A stretch of DNA of 64,000 bases from NCBI GenBank assembly GCA_030407005.1, contig JAUDYN010000004.1:682001-746000 (forward strand), in the 5' to 3' direction. Below, one piece after another: positions 48,879 to 61,238 of this stretch. Under the pieces are notes generated by a model. The model made no database searches. It was not told where the DNA came from and saw only the letters and a program-made list of their open reading frames with translations. The DNA comes from Desarmillaria ectypa (taxonomy: Eukaryota; Basidiomycota; Agaricomycetes; Agaricales; Physalacriaceae). Within the stretch, counting starts at the first letter, position 1; the number at the start of each line of letters is the position of its first letter. Position numbers and translations under genes: made by a program.

Positions 48879-51800
48879 CTATAGAGTCCAATCGACTCCA
48901 AAAGGTTGATAGCACACATGATCATGTACCCCCTTGTTAGGTGGGATTTCAGATGTCAGGGTTCTGGCTTTGGACTGTTTTGCTTTCCACTGTAGGAAAG
49001 CCATGTTGTCCTCTTCGTTGGGTACTTTGATGATGGTGGTGTTTCTACTGCTGTGCCCCCTTTTTACTGCCTGGGCACTAGCAGCTTCCCCCTGTTCTTT
49101 GGCCTGAGTTGCTTTCGGAACTGGAACTATCTTGGGAGGAGATAGGACTTGGCTTGCTGCTTCCAAGATTCCACTACTATCTGTTTCAGTGGAGTTGGGC
49201 ATGGTGCCAGGTGCAAATCTTATCAGTATTGCAGTTGGCTCTGCCACTAGGTTTCTCCTGACTGGACCAGATAGTGCATGGCCTCAATCCTGGCCTTGGT
49301 GAAAGGCACTGTCCTGGTCCCCCACTGACCCTGGTGAGATTGTTGGACTTGTCTCCCCACTCAAGGGGAGCACAGGGGTGTTCAGACTTCTAGAAGGTCC
49401 AGGGATGTTCCACCTACTAGCCCCAGTCCATGGTTTTACTCACATATCCAGTGAGTTTTGCTGTGCTAGCTCAGTGGACTTCATGGCAGTGCCAGCACCA
49501 CCTGGCAAATCCTGCACCTCATCAGGAGTTTGGGATTCACTATAGATTATAGTATCAGCTTCTTCTAGAAGTATGACATATCTGTTCTTTTTTGATTCTT
49601 TGGGGGTCTTCAGTCTTGGAGTCTGTGAAGTCATATGATATATATTGTTTGTCATAGGTAATTGTCTAGATGCATGTTTATTAGTCCAACCTGTGGAGAC
49701 CAAGGACTCACTTTTAGGAGACATGGTTGAATAAGAGGAATCAAACCCTTGTTAACCTAATCTTTTGCCTCCTCAATTTTGGTTGTAGGTAGCACCACTT
49801 CATTAGTGGGCCCTACTGACCAAATATCTTTGAAGTCCTTTCTCTTAGGACAGTCCTTACTCATGTGACCCTTTTTGTCATAGCAGAAGCATCTTCCCTC
49901 TGCTCATCATCGATCAATCTCCATTGGTTTATCCACCCACCAACCAGTTCTAGCATCCTGACTCACCCCTGTGTTAGCTGTCAGCTTTGCCACTGGGGTG
50001 TTGTTGTTGGGTGTTGTTGTTAGGTGTTAGAGTGGGAGTCCTTCTTCTGCCCATCCCAAGGCATGCTGGTGGTCTGGTCAAAGACCCATTTGTGCTGTCA
50101 CTCCTCATACATCCTTGAAATTCACTCCTTCCATTCCAGATACAAATGCAAAATGTTGACACCCATGTTTGATATGAAGGTTGTATAGGAGGATGGTACT
50201 CCTAGACAAACAGCCTTCACCATGACTCTGTGTTTGTGCTCATCAGTCTGTTGGCCCACCAATTTGGCCTCTTCTTCCAACTTCTGGAAGTAATGGGAGG
50301 CAGGCTGCATTCCCATCCAGAGATCGAACATTCTCTTCTTGTGGACTTCCTCGATGGTGGGGTCTTGGAATTGTCAAGAGACCAAGTCAATAAAGTCCTC
50401 CCAAGCAGGATATCAGAAGTGGGTGGTGGTTCCATCATAAGAATCATCAACCCAGAATTTGGGTCTCTTGTAGACCCACCAGTCCTTAGTGGCTCCTTTG
50501 AAATGAGAGGTTGCAAATAAGATCAGGTGTGATGGCATCTGAAAGTAGTATTAGAACATCTCAAAGTAGATGATACAATCACCCATAAAATGCTTGATGT
50601 CATCATGGTCCCCCTTGAATGGGAGAGGGGCCTTGACAAGGATAGGTTTTATGCCCAAATATGGGGCATCATCAGGCACATTGCCAATGGGATTGTGGAT
50701 AGAGTCAGGGGGTTCTCTTCCAGGAGGCAGTCTTGGGATTGAAAAATGATCTAGTCTTGGACCCAGATAGCCCCTTGGCAGCTCAGTGGATCTACCCCTA
50801 TTGGGTTCCTTCCCTTTGTCATTGTCACAGAGGTAGTCCATCATCCTCTTCTTGGCAGATTCCTCCCTTGCAAGTTCTTTACACATCTCCACAATGCATT
50901 TTTCCTTTTCATCTAGTATGGTTTTTGTCACTTGTCAAAGTTCTGCCATCATTGCTGCAGTATTTGATGATTATGCAGGGGTGTTCTTGGTTTCCATTTC
51001 TTCTCCTGCACCTGCGAAAATAAGACTGCCACCCTGATAGGGGTGGTAGCTGAGTTGTCATGCCCAATGATAGGGCAGGGAGTCAGGCAGGAGTCATGGG
51101 TTCATGACCAGAGTGTCAGGGGGATAGTCAGGATAGTTTATGTATTGGGGCTGGGAGTAGCCCAGCCCATCATAGTGTCTGTACTCATATGTAGCTCCTT
51201 CAAATGTTGACATTGGGTCTGTTTTCCTCTCTTCTAGTGAGCTCTAATCACCATAGCTGTCGAAGGGAGTTACCCAGCTCCCATCATTCCTCTGCCATCC
51301 TTAGGCATAGCCCTAGTACCAAATTGCTGACAGTAGGATGATAAAGTTCCCAGTTCCTGTTGGTATAGATCTGGGCCCAGATTGTGGCATTGGGGTTCAG
51401 ACCCCATATTGGTTCGCCCTGGTTAAGGGTGAGCCACTCATTCATATTGGGATAGCACTTGGGCCAGGCCATTCTGACCTCGACATCGGCTTGTCTAAGA
51501 TCCCAGGTGATGGATGTGATGGGATCAGGGATTTCTTGGTCAATGGCTGTGAGGGCAGGCCAGTTTTGGCCCGTTCTGTCAGGATTGAAGGGACTGTCAG
51601 AAGCAAGGGGGAGGAGTGATCTAAGTGGAATGAATTCACTCTTGGAGTTTGAGCTCCCATTGGACTCAGAGTCTGCATTCCTTCTTGACCTAGGGTCTGT
51701 AAGGGTGGTTTTAATCTATGTTGGGATCATTGGAGTGTAAGGCTCTGATGTAGGGCTGAGCAGGAGTTGGGGAGTGGGGATGAGGGGGTAGAGAATATGG

Positions 51801-52030
51801 GGGTGGAGGGTCATTAATCTGAGCCCAAATGTTTCATGCATATTTCTCAGCCTCAGTGGTGGCAGGTCATTCCAGCTGGTGGGTTGCAGAAATTATTCTT
51901 GTGGGATTCTGATTGGTGTTCTCAGAGGAAGATGAAGCTGACCCAGGGGTGGGATAATAGAGCTGCCTCTCTTGTTTCCAGTCTGATAGGGGATATCCTC
52001 CTGAAAAGAACATATTCAGAGTGTAAGGGG
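48879..52030 (-). pseudogene. gag: GyE gag
   Basis: Starts MFFSGGYPLSDWKQERQLYY (near 52012). The Pro-rich region, capsid domain (LPFKGDHDDIKHFMGDC, about 50560-50630; NWWV-like KEPLRTGGSTRD in a shifted frame) and a zinc knuckle (about 49845-49890) are present, then the linker ending KAVKRGHSSRNTTIIKV (about 49050). Frames change repeatedly. Confidence 0.85.
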
Positions 52031-52059
52031 GGGGGAGGGGAAAGTTGCAGTTGATGGGA

Positions 52060-52200
52060 TCACCTTTTTTGGTGAAGAAGGATATATGCTTCTTCTTTGT
52101 ATGCTAGTACTAGAAGAGCTGTGAAGATTATAAGAATTGTGGCACTGCCAATTATGACACCAAAAGTGATTGTTCATTGGTTTTCATTGTTTTCAGACAT
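52060..52200 (-). pseudogene. GyE leader ORF with transmembrane-like segment
   Basis: 47 codons: MSENNENQ, one TGA, TITFGVIIGSATILIIFTAL then LVLAYKEEA and TGA. Same position and hydrophobic core as the other leader ORFs; frame differs from the gag ATG downstream. Confidence 0.55.
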
Positions 52201-52247
52201 GAGTTGATTGCATCTTTTACAGCTAGCATAGAAGATGCAGGATGGCT

Positions 52248-52260
52248 ACCTTTCAACTAA
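52248..52260 (-). promoter_or_regulatory. GyE self-complementary primer-binding site
   Basis: Minus strand TTAGTTGAAAGGT pairs with R sequence ATCTTTCAACTAA (52402-52414) over 12 Watson-Crick pairs plus one G-U. Confidence 0.7.
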
Positions 52261-52661
52261 TGTTACAGCCCTGTCTAACATGTGACTTGGGATGTAAGCT
52301 TCTCTCTGGACTGTCTTGCATTTGGACAATCACCTGTTAACCTGTTAATAGAGGTTGGCTAAGTCTTTGGTTTTATGTAATAGAAGGTATATGAGTGCAA
52401 TTTAGTTGAAAGATAGAGTACAATGGTGAAAACTACTCTACTTATATACTGAAAGTACAGTGTTATTAATAGATAAAATAGTATTATCCATGAGAGAATA
52501 GTGTGTAAGTCAGATGGATCATAGGCAAATGAGAGTAAACTAGAATATGAATCATCAAAGAATGGGGTGGTCATTGGTGAATGCATCAATACTGACTGAG
52601 ATAAGATGTGCAGTGTCATGGATATGATGAGATAAGATAAGATAATGGAAAAATTGTAATA
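52261..52661 (-). mobile_element. GyE 5' LTR (401 bp)
   Basis: TGTTACAGCC to ATTGTAATA; 6 bp longer than the 3' LTR through a repeated CTGTTAAC. Confidence 0.93.
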
Positions 52662-52666
52662 ATATG

Positions 52667-53421
52667 ATGCAGCACTATATCATGGTGTGAAGCTTATTAT
52701 CAAGATAAAGAGGCCCAGTGCATCATACAAGTCTGAGAAGGAGCTGCTTGATATCTCCAGGGAAAAGGCTAATGAGATAGCAGACAAAGACAAAAGACAC
52801 TGAGTGTTATGTACCGACTTGGGCACGTGACTTGGGACAGTCAGCTGATTCCCTCTGGGCCATTACGCGTTCAAACAATCACCCAATTGAGAGAATAGAG
52901 CTGATAGCCTTCTGTATTGTGCAAACAAGAAGTATATGGTTTTAATTTAAACAAGAGATAGAGTACAACTGGCTAGTTTACTCTGTTTATATAGTATTTC
53001 TATGGCATTATATTTAGATGAAACGCTACGGTCCATGCACCAACGGTGTTGAAGTTGGATGATCCAGGAGGATCATAAAACCAATAGAAAGCGTCTGGGG
53101 TGACAGACGGTGAGAACAAGGGTTGTAGCCGGTGAATAGCTGGATACGAGTTGGTTTCTGGGCTAGATTAGATGGATGAGTCATGGATATGACTCAGATA
53201 AGATAAGATAATAGAAAAATCATAACACTGAGTATATGATCCAAGCATTCTTTATTCTCAGCACTTTAACTATGACAATGACTCATATGGGAAGAAGCTA
53301 ATAGGGCTTTTGAAGGATGCTGAATTCACTTTTGGGTCACTTCACATATGAAGAATATGTTCTTCATATCACTGTTCTGCATGAACCTATTTAATTCCAT
53401 CATCAACATATATGATATAGC
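52667..53421 (+). pseudogene. FunK1 kinase relic split by retroelements
   Basis: After GyE the plus strand reads GVKLIIKIKRPSASYKSEKE then LLDISREKANEIADKDKRH, aligning with GMKLVVKISWPSASRKSEKA of the intact gene (about 17774-17890). The frame stops where W is expected, is interrupted by a solo LTR (52805-53227, TSD CTGAG), resumes VYDPSILYSQHFNYDNDSYG and ends YEEYVLHITVLHEP, matching YEERVLRITVLEEL. GyF then interrupts. The stretch 44490-44574 left of GyE should be its upstream part. The segment contains the beta-3 Lys but no catalytic loop. Confidence 0.85.
52805..53227 (-). mobile_element. Solo gypsy LTR (423 bp), TSD CTGAG
   Basis: TGTTATGTACC to ATCATAACA, flanked by CTGAG (52800-52804, 53228-53232). 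D/G subfamily; retains a few CpGs (GTACCGAC, ATTACGCG, AAACGC). Confidence 0.93.
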
Positions 53422-53426
53422 AAAAT

Positions 53427-53849
53427 TGTTAAACCCAAACTTCATGTGATCCAAACAACATACTAAGTTCCAGGGCTGTCTCATATTCAGACAATCACCT
53501 GAGGGAAAGCAGCTATCATTTAGACCCAAGGAAGAGAGACTAAGTCTTAATTGAGTTCTTTGAGTGAAGCATTAGTATGGATAAACTTTAGCTCAAAGCT
53601 GAAGAACTATACAGCAAGAGCTACCCTACTTATATACAAAACTAAGAGTCCTAATGCAGATATGATAGTATGTAGTCTATGCATGAAACAATAAGAAATA
53701 TCTATTAGGTGAGCAACTATTATGAGCTATAGGACAATTGCTGAAGTTATCCAGTATGGGCAAGGTGATGGTAGTGTGGCAATGATATAATTGGTAATTA
53801 CTGAGATAAGATAGGTATTGAAGATAAGATAAGCAGAAAAATCATAATA
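53427..53849 (-). mobile_element. GyF 3' LTR
   Basis: TGTTAAACCC to ATCATAATA, with separated GATAAGAT motifs near its right end. Confidence 0.93.
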
Positions 53850-53854
53850 TTATC

Positions 53855-56800
53855 TCCTCATTAAGACAGTCATCCTGACTATCAAGGTTTCTCTTTCAGA
53901 GAGTCATACTGAGAGTTAGCTTGGTTGGCCCAGTACTCATTGAGTAGGGTCTTCCAATGGGTTTCATCTGGGTTTTTGATCTATTTCTGGATTTTATCCT
54001 CTTATTGCATGAGATATGTGATGTCTCCATCTTCCAAGTATTTATAGTTAAGGATCATGGAGATGGCCTTCTGGTTGATTATGATTTTGGCTGTGTCTAG
54101 CCTTCATGTGCATCATACCTTTACCTTATATTCCTTGATAGTGTCCTGTGCATTTTCTATTTTTGTGTCTCTGACCTAGAAGTTATATTTCCAGATCCAT
54201 CCTGCCTATTTGACCAAGTAATTGGTCACAATCTTGGAGCACTATCCCCTTTTTATATGTACTCAGCAGATTTGCAAGTTAAGCACTTTTTCAACTTCAT
54301 ACTCCTCTTAACTATTGATGAGGTCAGGGAGGAGAAGAGGAGGGGGGGAAGGGGGGGGGGGGGGGGTGGCAGTTGTTGTTGATTTGGAAAGACGGGAGTG
54401 ATATATGATATCAATAGCTTCTCATTGAAGCACAGGTGAATCTTCCAGTGCAGCAGTAGTTTCAATTTATATGCCAATATGCCTGCCTTTTTGAGAATCT
54501 CAAATGGTCCTGTTCATTTATCATTGAGCTTTTTCTTAGATCTTAGAAGATGAAGGTTGCTCATGTTGAGCCAGACTTTATTGTCAACCTTGTATTCTTG
54601 GGCCAGGCATCTTCTCTTATCATATTATTCCTTCATCTGTGTGGCAGTCTTGTTTAGCACATTATACATCTCCTTGTGGACCTATGCCATTGTTTCAGTG
54701 AATTCTATAGCAGGAGGGTTTGCAAAAGGTGTCCCCCTGATCAAGTTAGGTATAAGTCATGGGTTCCTTCCATATAGTGCCATAAAGAGACTCTTGCCAG
54801 TGGCTGAGTGCATTCTATTATTGTGCACAAATTTGGTAAGTGGCAACTAGTCACTCTAGTCATCCTATCAGTGATTTATAAAGATTCAAAAATATTTTTT
54901 GATCTCTTGATTAACTCATTCAATCTGCCTGTCAGTCTGCAGGTGATAAGCAGTGGATGCATTTAGTATGATATCTAGCATCTAGTATAGGTTCTTCATA
55001 AACCTTGAGATGAACTGGGGACTTTGGTCAAAAATGATGACCTGGAGTATACCATATTTGGCATATATATAGTCTCAGAGAATTTGTGCCCATCCTTTCA
55101 TGGAGAGCTCTTCATTGCAGGTGACAAGAATGATTGCTTTTGAGAATCTATCAATGATTACTAATAGAGTATTATAGCTATTGTATTCAGAGAGTCCAGT
55201 GATTATGTTGACAGATATGTGCATCCATGGTTCAGCTGGGATGATATTCAGATGTAACAGTGTTGCTTTGGCCTGCATACTGCTCTTAATGCACTGACAA
55301 GTTTTGCATCTCTTGACATATGCTTCTATGTCTTTCTTCAGCTTGGGCCACCAGTATTGGTGATGATCTCTCTACATAACGATTCCTTTTTTAGTATATA
55401 GATGTGTTTATCATAGTGTAGCACCCTATTCTTCTGGATGATGCTGCATTCATAGTCAAGTGACACAGCAATACCTTGATCCTATAGTTTCTTCTAGCAT
55501 ATGGCATCTTGAATCTTCAAATGTTCCTTGGTCATCATTGGCAGAATGAGGGTGCAGAAGTGTTCTGGCTGAAGGATAATGATATTATGATTATTCTTCT
55601 TGCTTTGGTCATGATCATCACATTAACTGAGTAAGTCAGCCTTTTTGTTTATGATCCCAGGTTTGTGTTTAAGAGTAAAGTGATACTCAGTGAGCTCAGT
55701 AACCCAGTGTGCCTGGTAATAATTCAATTTCTAGAGCTTTTAGAAATACTGGAGATTCTGATAATTTGTCCAGATTTTGACATATTTAGTCATACCCATA
55801 AGATAATGGCACCATTCCTCAAGAGCAAGTATAGTAGTGAGTAACTCCTTGTTATAAATCTCATAGTTATGCTCTGTCATTGTTAGGGCCTTAAACATGA
55901 ATATGACTAGTCACCACCTATTATTCTGATACTGACTGAGTACTGCACTGATAGCTCCATCACTGGAGTCAGCTTCTACCATAAACTTCCTGTCATTCAT
56001 CAGGATAGCCAGAATTACATTCTCCATCATCTACTTCTTTAGCTTGAGAAATGCCTATTCTTGTACTTCCTCTCATTCTCATTTGGCATTGTCCATCAGC
56101 TGGGTAAGAGGTCTGACAATCTTTGAATAGTTGCATATGAACTTATGATAGAAATTCATGAAACCCAGAAATGATTTAAGTTCCTTTTTCTTCATTGGAG
56201 TTTGCCATTCTGCAATCCTCATGATCTTGACAGGGTCCATTCATACTGAGTCCTGACTGATAATAATGCCTAAGTATTCAGTTTCTAAAACTTTAAACTC
56301 ACATTTCTCAGCTTTGAGGAAGAGCTTGTTCTCATGCAGGCATTAAAGGATGCAGTGCACAATCCATCAGTGTTCTTTTAGATAGATCATGACCTTTCCC
56401 TTGGCAATGAGATTGCAGAAGATATTGTTCATCATCTATTGAAAGATGGTAGGTGAATTAGTCAGCCTAAAGAATATAATGGTGGGCTCAAACAGCTTTT
56501 TCTTCATCCTCTTTGTGGATCTATACATTGTTATACCTCCAGCAGATATCAAGCTTGGAGAGGTACTTGATGCTACATAACTTATTGATGAGTTTAGAAA
56601 TGAGTAGTAAGAGATATCAGTTCTTGATGGTCATTTTATTCAGCTTTTGATAGTCCTAAACAGAATGAAGAGAACCATCTTTTTTTTTGATGAAGAAGAA
56701 AGAGAAGACAAACAGTGATTTTGAGAGGTGAATATGTCTGGAGCTGAGGTTTTCATCAAGGAACTTGTTGAGTTGTTCTTACTCACTCTGGTTCAATAGA

Positions 56801-57500
56801 TAGACTTTGCAGTCTAGTGTTAATTTTGCATTGAGCACCAGCTCAATGGTATGGTCCTATAATTTTCACTTGGGAAGTTTGTTGAAGTTCTCCTTCAAGA
56901 ATAAGTCCTTGAAGCTCTGGTACTGAGGTGGTACAAGCTCCTCAAACATCTTCTTTGGCTTTTTCATATTGGCAGCAGTGATGAAGTCATTAGCATGGTA
57001 AGCAGTATGAATAATCAGTTCTTCTTGCATATTGATGGCAAGGATAGTCTCACTGTCCTCCAGTTCTTCATCCCACTTGTCATTATCATCTGCATCAGAA
57101 AGAGAAAGAAGATTCTTGATACACTGATAGTGCCCAAAAATTATCATGTCTGTCTTCCAGTTGATTACTGAGTTGTAGTGCTTTAGCCAGTCATGGCCCA
57201 GATAAATGGTCTTAGAGCCAAAGTCAGTAACTGTGAGGTCAATTTGTTCACTGTAGGCCCTAATGGTCATGCATAGCTTGACAAACTCAGTGATATCACT
57301 CATCTTCTTGCAGGTTTCATCAGTATTGTAAATGGGAATAGGGGCAGTGGCCTTTCAGGTTTGAGGTCATGCTCCAGAACATAGGAGCAGTTGATCGAGC
57401 TGCTAGTGCAGCCACTGTCAAGTAGTGCTTTGGTTGATAGGATCTGTATTCTGGTACACAGAGTGAATTCTACTTCTAGCATAAAGTCACACCCTATGCT
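53855..57500 (-). pseudogene. pol: GyF pol (decayed, RT active site deleted)
   Basis: Protease ALLDSGCTSSSINC (about 57385-57425). RT lacks the YLDD-containing segment: KGKVMIYL runs directly into unrelated residues near 56380-56400. RNase H about 55790-56000. Integrase WMHISVNIITGLSEY (55075-55278; the catalytic Asp of the first strand is Asn). Chromodomain remnant near 54180-54240. A run of 16 G (54351-54366) lies in the Pro-rich linker before the chromodomain. Confidence 0.85.
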
Positions 57501-57599
57501 CTTTATGTCACAAATATAGCAGATCAGTTCATGGAGCTTGAAGAGTCACTCTCTTGCATTCTTGTCTCCACCTTCTAACTCTCTGATAAGCTTGTCAAT

Positions 57600-60500
57600 A
57601 ATCTTGTTGATATGCTTAGAGTGTACTCACAAAGAGAGGGCAGCCTTTGTGATAGCTATGGTTTTTGCATTATGGACTGCTCACAGGATCCAGTCTATCT
57701 TAAAGAGTTTGTACTAAGTGTTGGTGGACACCTCCTTATTAGGGTAGACTGCAGGTTCTTTGCAAGTCATAGTTTGAGCATCTTCAGCTGGTGACATGAG
57801 TAAAAGGATATCTTCTCATATCTTGCACTGCTTCTCTTCTTATATGCAGGAGGCAGTGTTATTGTCCTTGTCAGGCATCTTAACCATGGTGATCTTCAGC
57901 CCTCTTTTTACCATCTGGGTGCCAGTGGATCTTCTCTCTTCTTTGGCTGTATCAGTGCCTGATGGAGGGTAGTTAGGGCAGAAGTTACAGTTTCTGAAGA
58001 AGTTATTTCTGATAGCAAAAGGTTACTCTGGGACAATAGGTTGGGCCCAAACCATCAGTTCAGACTGGTTAGCTTTCCTCTTTTCCTCCAGACCTAGTGA
58101 TTCACTCAAACCACTCCTAGAGTTACTGATTTGGAAAGTGGTCACTCTTGTTGTGTCATTGGTGATCTTTCTGGAGCTTGCTACTCCTGTTCAGTCTTAG
58201 TGGGCATTTGAGGGTTTCTCCACTAGCCTTAGCAAAGCATGACTTGACTCTCTGAGAAGCACTGAGACTTTTGACTTCAGAGGCCTAAGAGTGTCTTATT
58301 TACTTATCTCCATTTTGAGCATAGCTCATATTACAGCTCCAGCATTATCTGGCATGTTCCATGCTTCATTAGAAGGTTGGGATCTGTTGTAAATAGTTGT
58401 GTCATTACTGCTTAGCAGCTTATTATAGTGGTTTTAGATCATCAATTCTTGTACTAGTTTGCTAATTATGTAAGAGATGTTAGAAGTGAGAGTATTGTCC
58501 TTATTATGAGTGTATATAAAAATATTTATAGTAATACTTAAAAATATATTATAAGCCTGATCAGCAAAAGATGAGAGTGCACTAGTGTAATTCTTGGTCA
58601 TCAAAGAGAAATCAGACTCTTGACAACCTACTCTTTTACCTCCTCCACTTTTGAATCTCTTTTCTCTTTATCCTTTAATGTCACCACTAATGAGTACACA
58701 TCCCTAAACTCCTTCCTTGGACAGTCCTTGGCTATATAGCCCTTTTTATTACATCAATAGCATCTTCCTTTTGCTCTGTGTCTGTCTATTTCCATAGGCT
58801 GTCTCTGTCTCTTATAGGTTGTCCATCTTCCTGTTGCTGTATTATAGTCTGTCCCAGAATTGGCAGCTGATTTGGCTGTTAATGAACTTGTCATCCTAGC
58901 AGTTGGTTTGCTGCTGGAGTTCTGTTGGGGTTGGTGATCTTCTTATTACTGGTTGTCATGTGAGATGCCTGCAGTTTAGTCAAAGACCCACTTGCATTAG
59001 CATTCCTCATATATTCTAAGTATGCCTTCTTTCTATTCAGGTTAGGTGCATGGGATGTTGACACCTATATTAGAGATAAAAGAGGTGTAGAAGCTAGAGA
59101 CTCTTAATCATACCACCTTTACAAGAGCACCACATTTATTTTTATCAGTGTGCTACTCAATAAGCTTTGCTTCTTCCTTCAGCTCTTGAAAGTGATGGCT
59201 GGCCAGTTAGGTTCTTATGCAAAGATTGAATATCTTCTTTTTATGGATTTCTTCAATGGCAGGGTCACAGAATTGCTGGATAATGAGTTTTATAAAGTCA
59301 TTTCAGCCTGGGTATCAGAAGTGAGTGAGGACACTAGTGGTGCTAGTTGGTACTCAATATTTGGATTATTTATATACTCATCAGTCCTTGGCAGCTCCCT
59401 CGAAATGTGAGATGGTGAATAGTACCAGATGTGAGGGCAGCTGAAAATAATGTTGGAAGACCTCAAAGTAGGCAATGCAATTGCCTATAAATTATTTGAT
59501 ATTATTATGTTTACTCTTGAAAGGCTTTGAAGATTGTATTAGTATGGGTTTGATGTCAAGATAAGATGCCCCATCAGACACATTGCTGACTAGATTGGAA
59601 TAGGGGTCAGAGATACTTGGCCAGAAGATAGATAGAAAATCAAGTATTGGTCAGGTTAAGAAGGTGGATCAGAGAGTGGGTTCCAGAGGTGTCCTCAGTC
59701 TGGTTGTTTACCTTTGATGGGGAACTGCTAGATCATGGTATATCCATCATGCTATTCTTTGGCTGCAGCAAGTTCCCACCTTATCTTCTCAATCCTCTGA
59801 TCTCTTCAGACTAGTTCTTCTTTGGCCTGCTAGAGACATTCTTCTCAGGTCAGTTGTGGTGGTCTGATGGTGCCATGCTTTTACCAGCATCTTTGCCTGC
59901 TCTCACAAACAGAAAACTTCTTCCTCAATGAAAATAGTAGTTGTGCTGCCAAATTTAGCTAGTTGGCAGTAGTGGTGGCAAGTCTGGGAGAGGTTGTAAA
60001 TAGTTCAGAGGAGTGTTGGGTAGATACTCACACTAGTTATTAAAGGTATATTAGAGCTAGTATGATTCCAGCTCCTAGTAAATACCATAGTCATATGTAA
60101 AGCTATCAAATTCAAAATTAGAGTCTGCAGCTATTGAGATCCAGCTGGTCTCTCTCCCTATGGGTGAGGACCAGAAGAGTGAGCTCCAGGTCTCATTGTT
60201 CTTTGGCTGTCCTTAGTTGTAGCTCTAATAACCTATCTCCTGCCAATAGGGGATATAGGCTGCAGTCTCAGTTGGCATGTATAGTAGTATATATGGTGAT
60301 GTTAGCACCCAGTTGTCAGATAGAATCTCCTTAGTTAAGGGCAAGATATTCATCTATATCAGGACAGGGCCTGATTTCTGACCAGGAGGTCCTAGCCTTG
60401 ATGTTCTGCCATCTGATTTCTCAGACTTCAGTTCAGAAGACCCTGAGGATTCTTCAATTAATATCATTGAGTTCTGGCCACTTATAGTCAGGGCTATAGG

Positions 60501-61080
60501 TATTAAAGGGGTCATCATTGGCTTGGAGTTTAGGTGTGGGCAGAGCATCATCTGGTAGCTCAATGAGGAGGAGAGAGAAGCTGGAGTTGTTACTTTTCTT
60601 ATCAGCAGGCCAGAGTTGAGGTGAAGGAAGATGCTCTTAGGGTCAGATTGGAAATCTCCCCAGTAGACTATAAGGGTTGTTGGGATGGGGTAGCACCATC
60701 CTGGCATTGTTTTGGTGTTATACTCTTGCACAGGTGAGGCAAGCAGGCATATAGGGTGAGGGTGAGCTGCTTAGGATCCTGAACCTTGTTTGTAGATCTT
60801 TGCCATATTTCTTAGCAGTGGAGAGTCATGCTAACCTAGTTGGCTGGCTGAGGCTGGAGGTTGGGGAGTGAATGGATTCCTCTCTATATGGTAGAAACTC
60901 ATCAGAGGATTGTTGGGGAAAGAGGACTTAGTGGGTTGGGAGATTCTTCTGTTGAGTGGATGCCAGATCTGCTGTATCCATCCTTGAGATGATGGGGTTT
61001 TAGTAGGAGAGGACATAGTGGTAAGGGAAGAGGGATGATGGTTGAGAATAGAAGATATGTCATCAGCATAGGAAGTTTTA
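57600..61080 (-). pseudogene. gag: GyF gag
   Basis: From the N-terminal side: a proline/serine region (about 60350-61010, MSSPTKTPSS), capsid domain remnants (about 59290-59580), a zinc knuckle (about 58720-58770) and the linker to protease. Broken in many places. Confidence 0.78.
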
Positions 61081-61089
61081 GATTTGCTC

Positions 61090-61198
61090 TCCCTATGTTA
61101 GAAAGATAAGAGTGGTGAAGAAAAAGATTAGGACAGCACTCCTGAGAGCAGTGCTGATGGCAATGGTTTATTTGTTAGTCAGGTCTGAGGTCATTCAT
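61090..61198 (-). pseudogene. GyF leader ORF remnant
   Basis: The hydrophobic segment TIAISTALRSAVLIFFFTTL then IFLT is readable, but its frame is shifted from the ATG at 61198 and contains TAA/TAG. Confidence 0.5.
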
Positions 61199-61238
61199 GG
61201 TTGATCATGAAGAAACTATGAGAAAGCTTCAAGCTAAT

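Larger units (their letters stand above)
44575..52661 (-). mobile_element. Gypsy chromodomain element GyE, full length, TSD ATATG
   Basis: Complete 8.1-kb element. On the minus strand: 5' LTR 52261-52661, PBS 52248-52260, leader ORF 52060-52200, gag, pol, PPT, 3' LTR 44575-44969. ATATG flanks both ends (44570-44574, 52662-52666). Inserted in a FunK1-related sequence. Confidence 0.95.
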
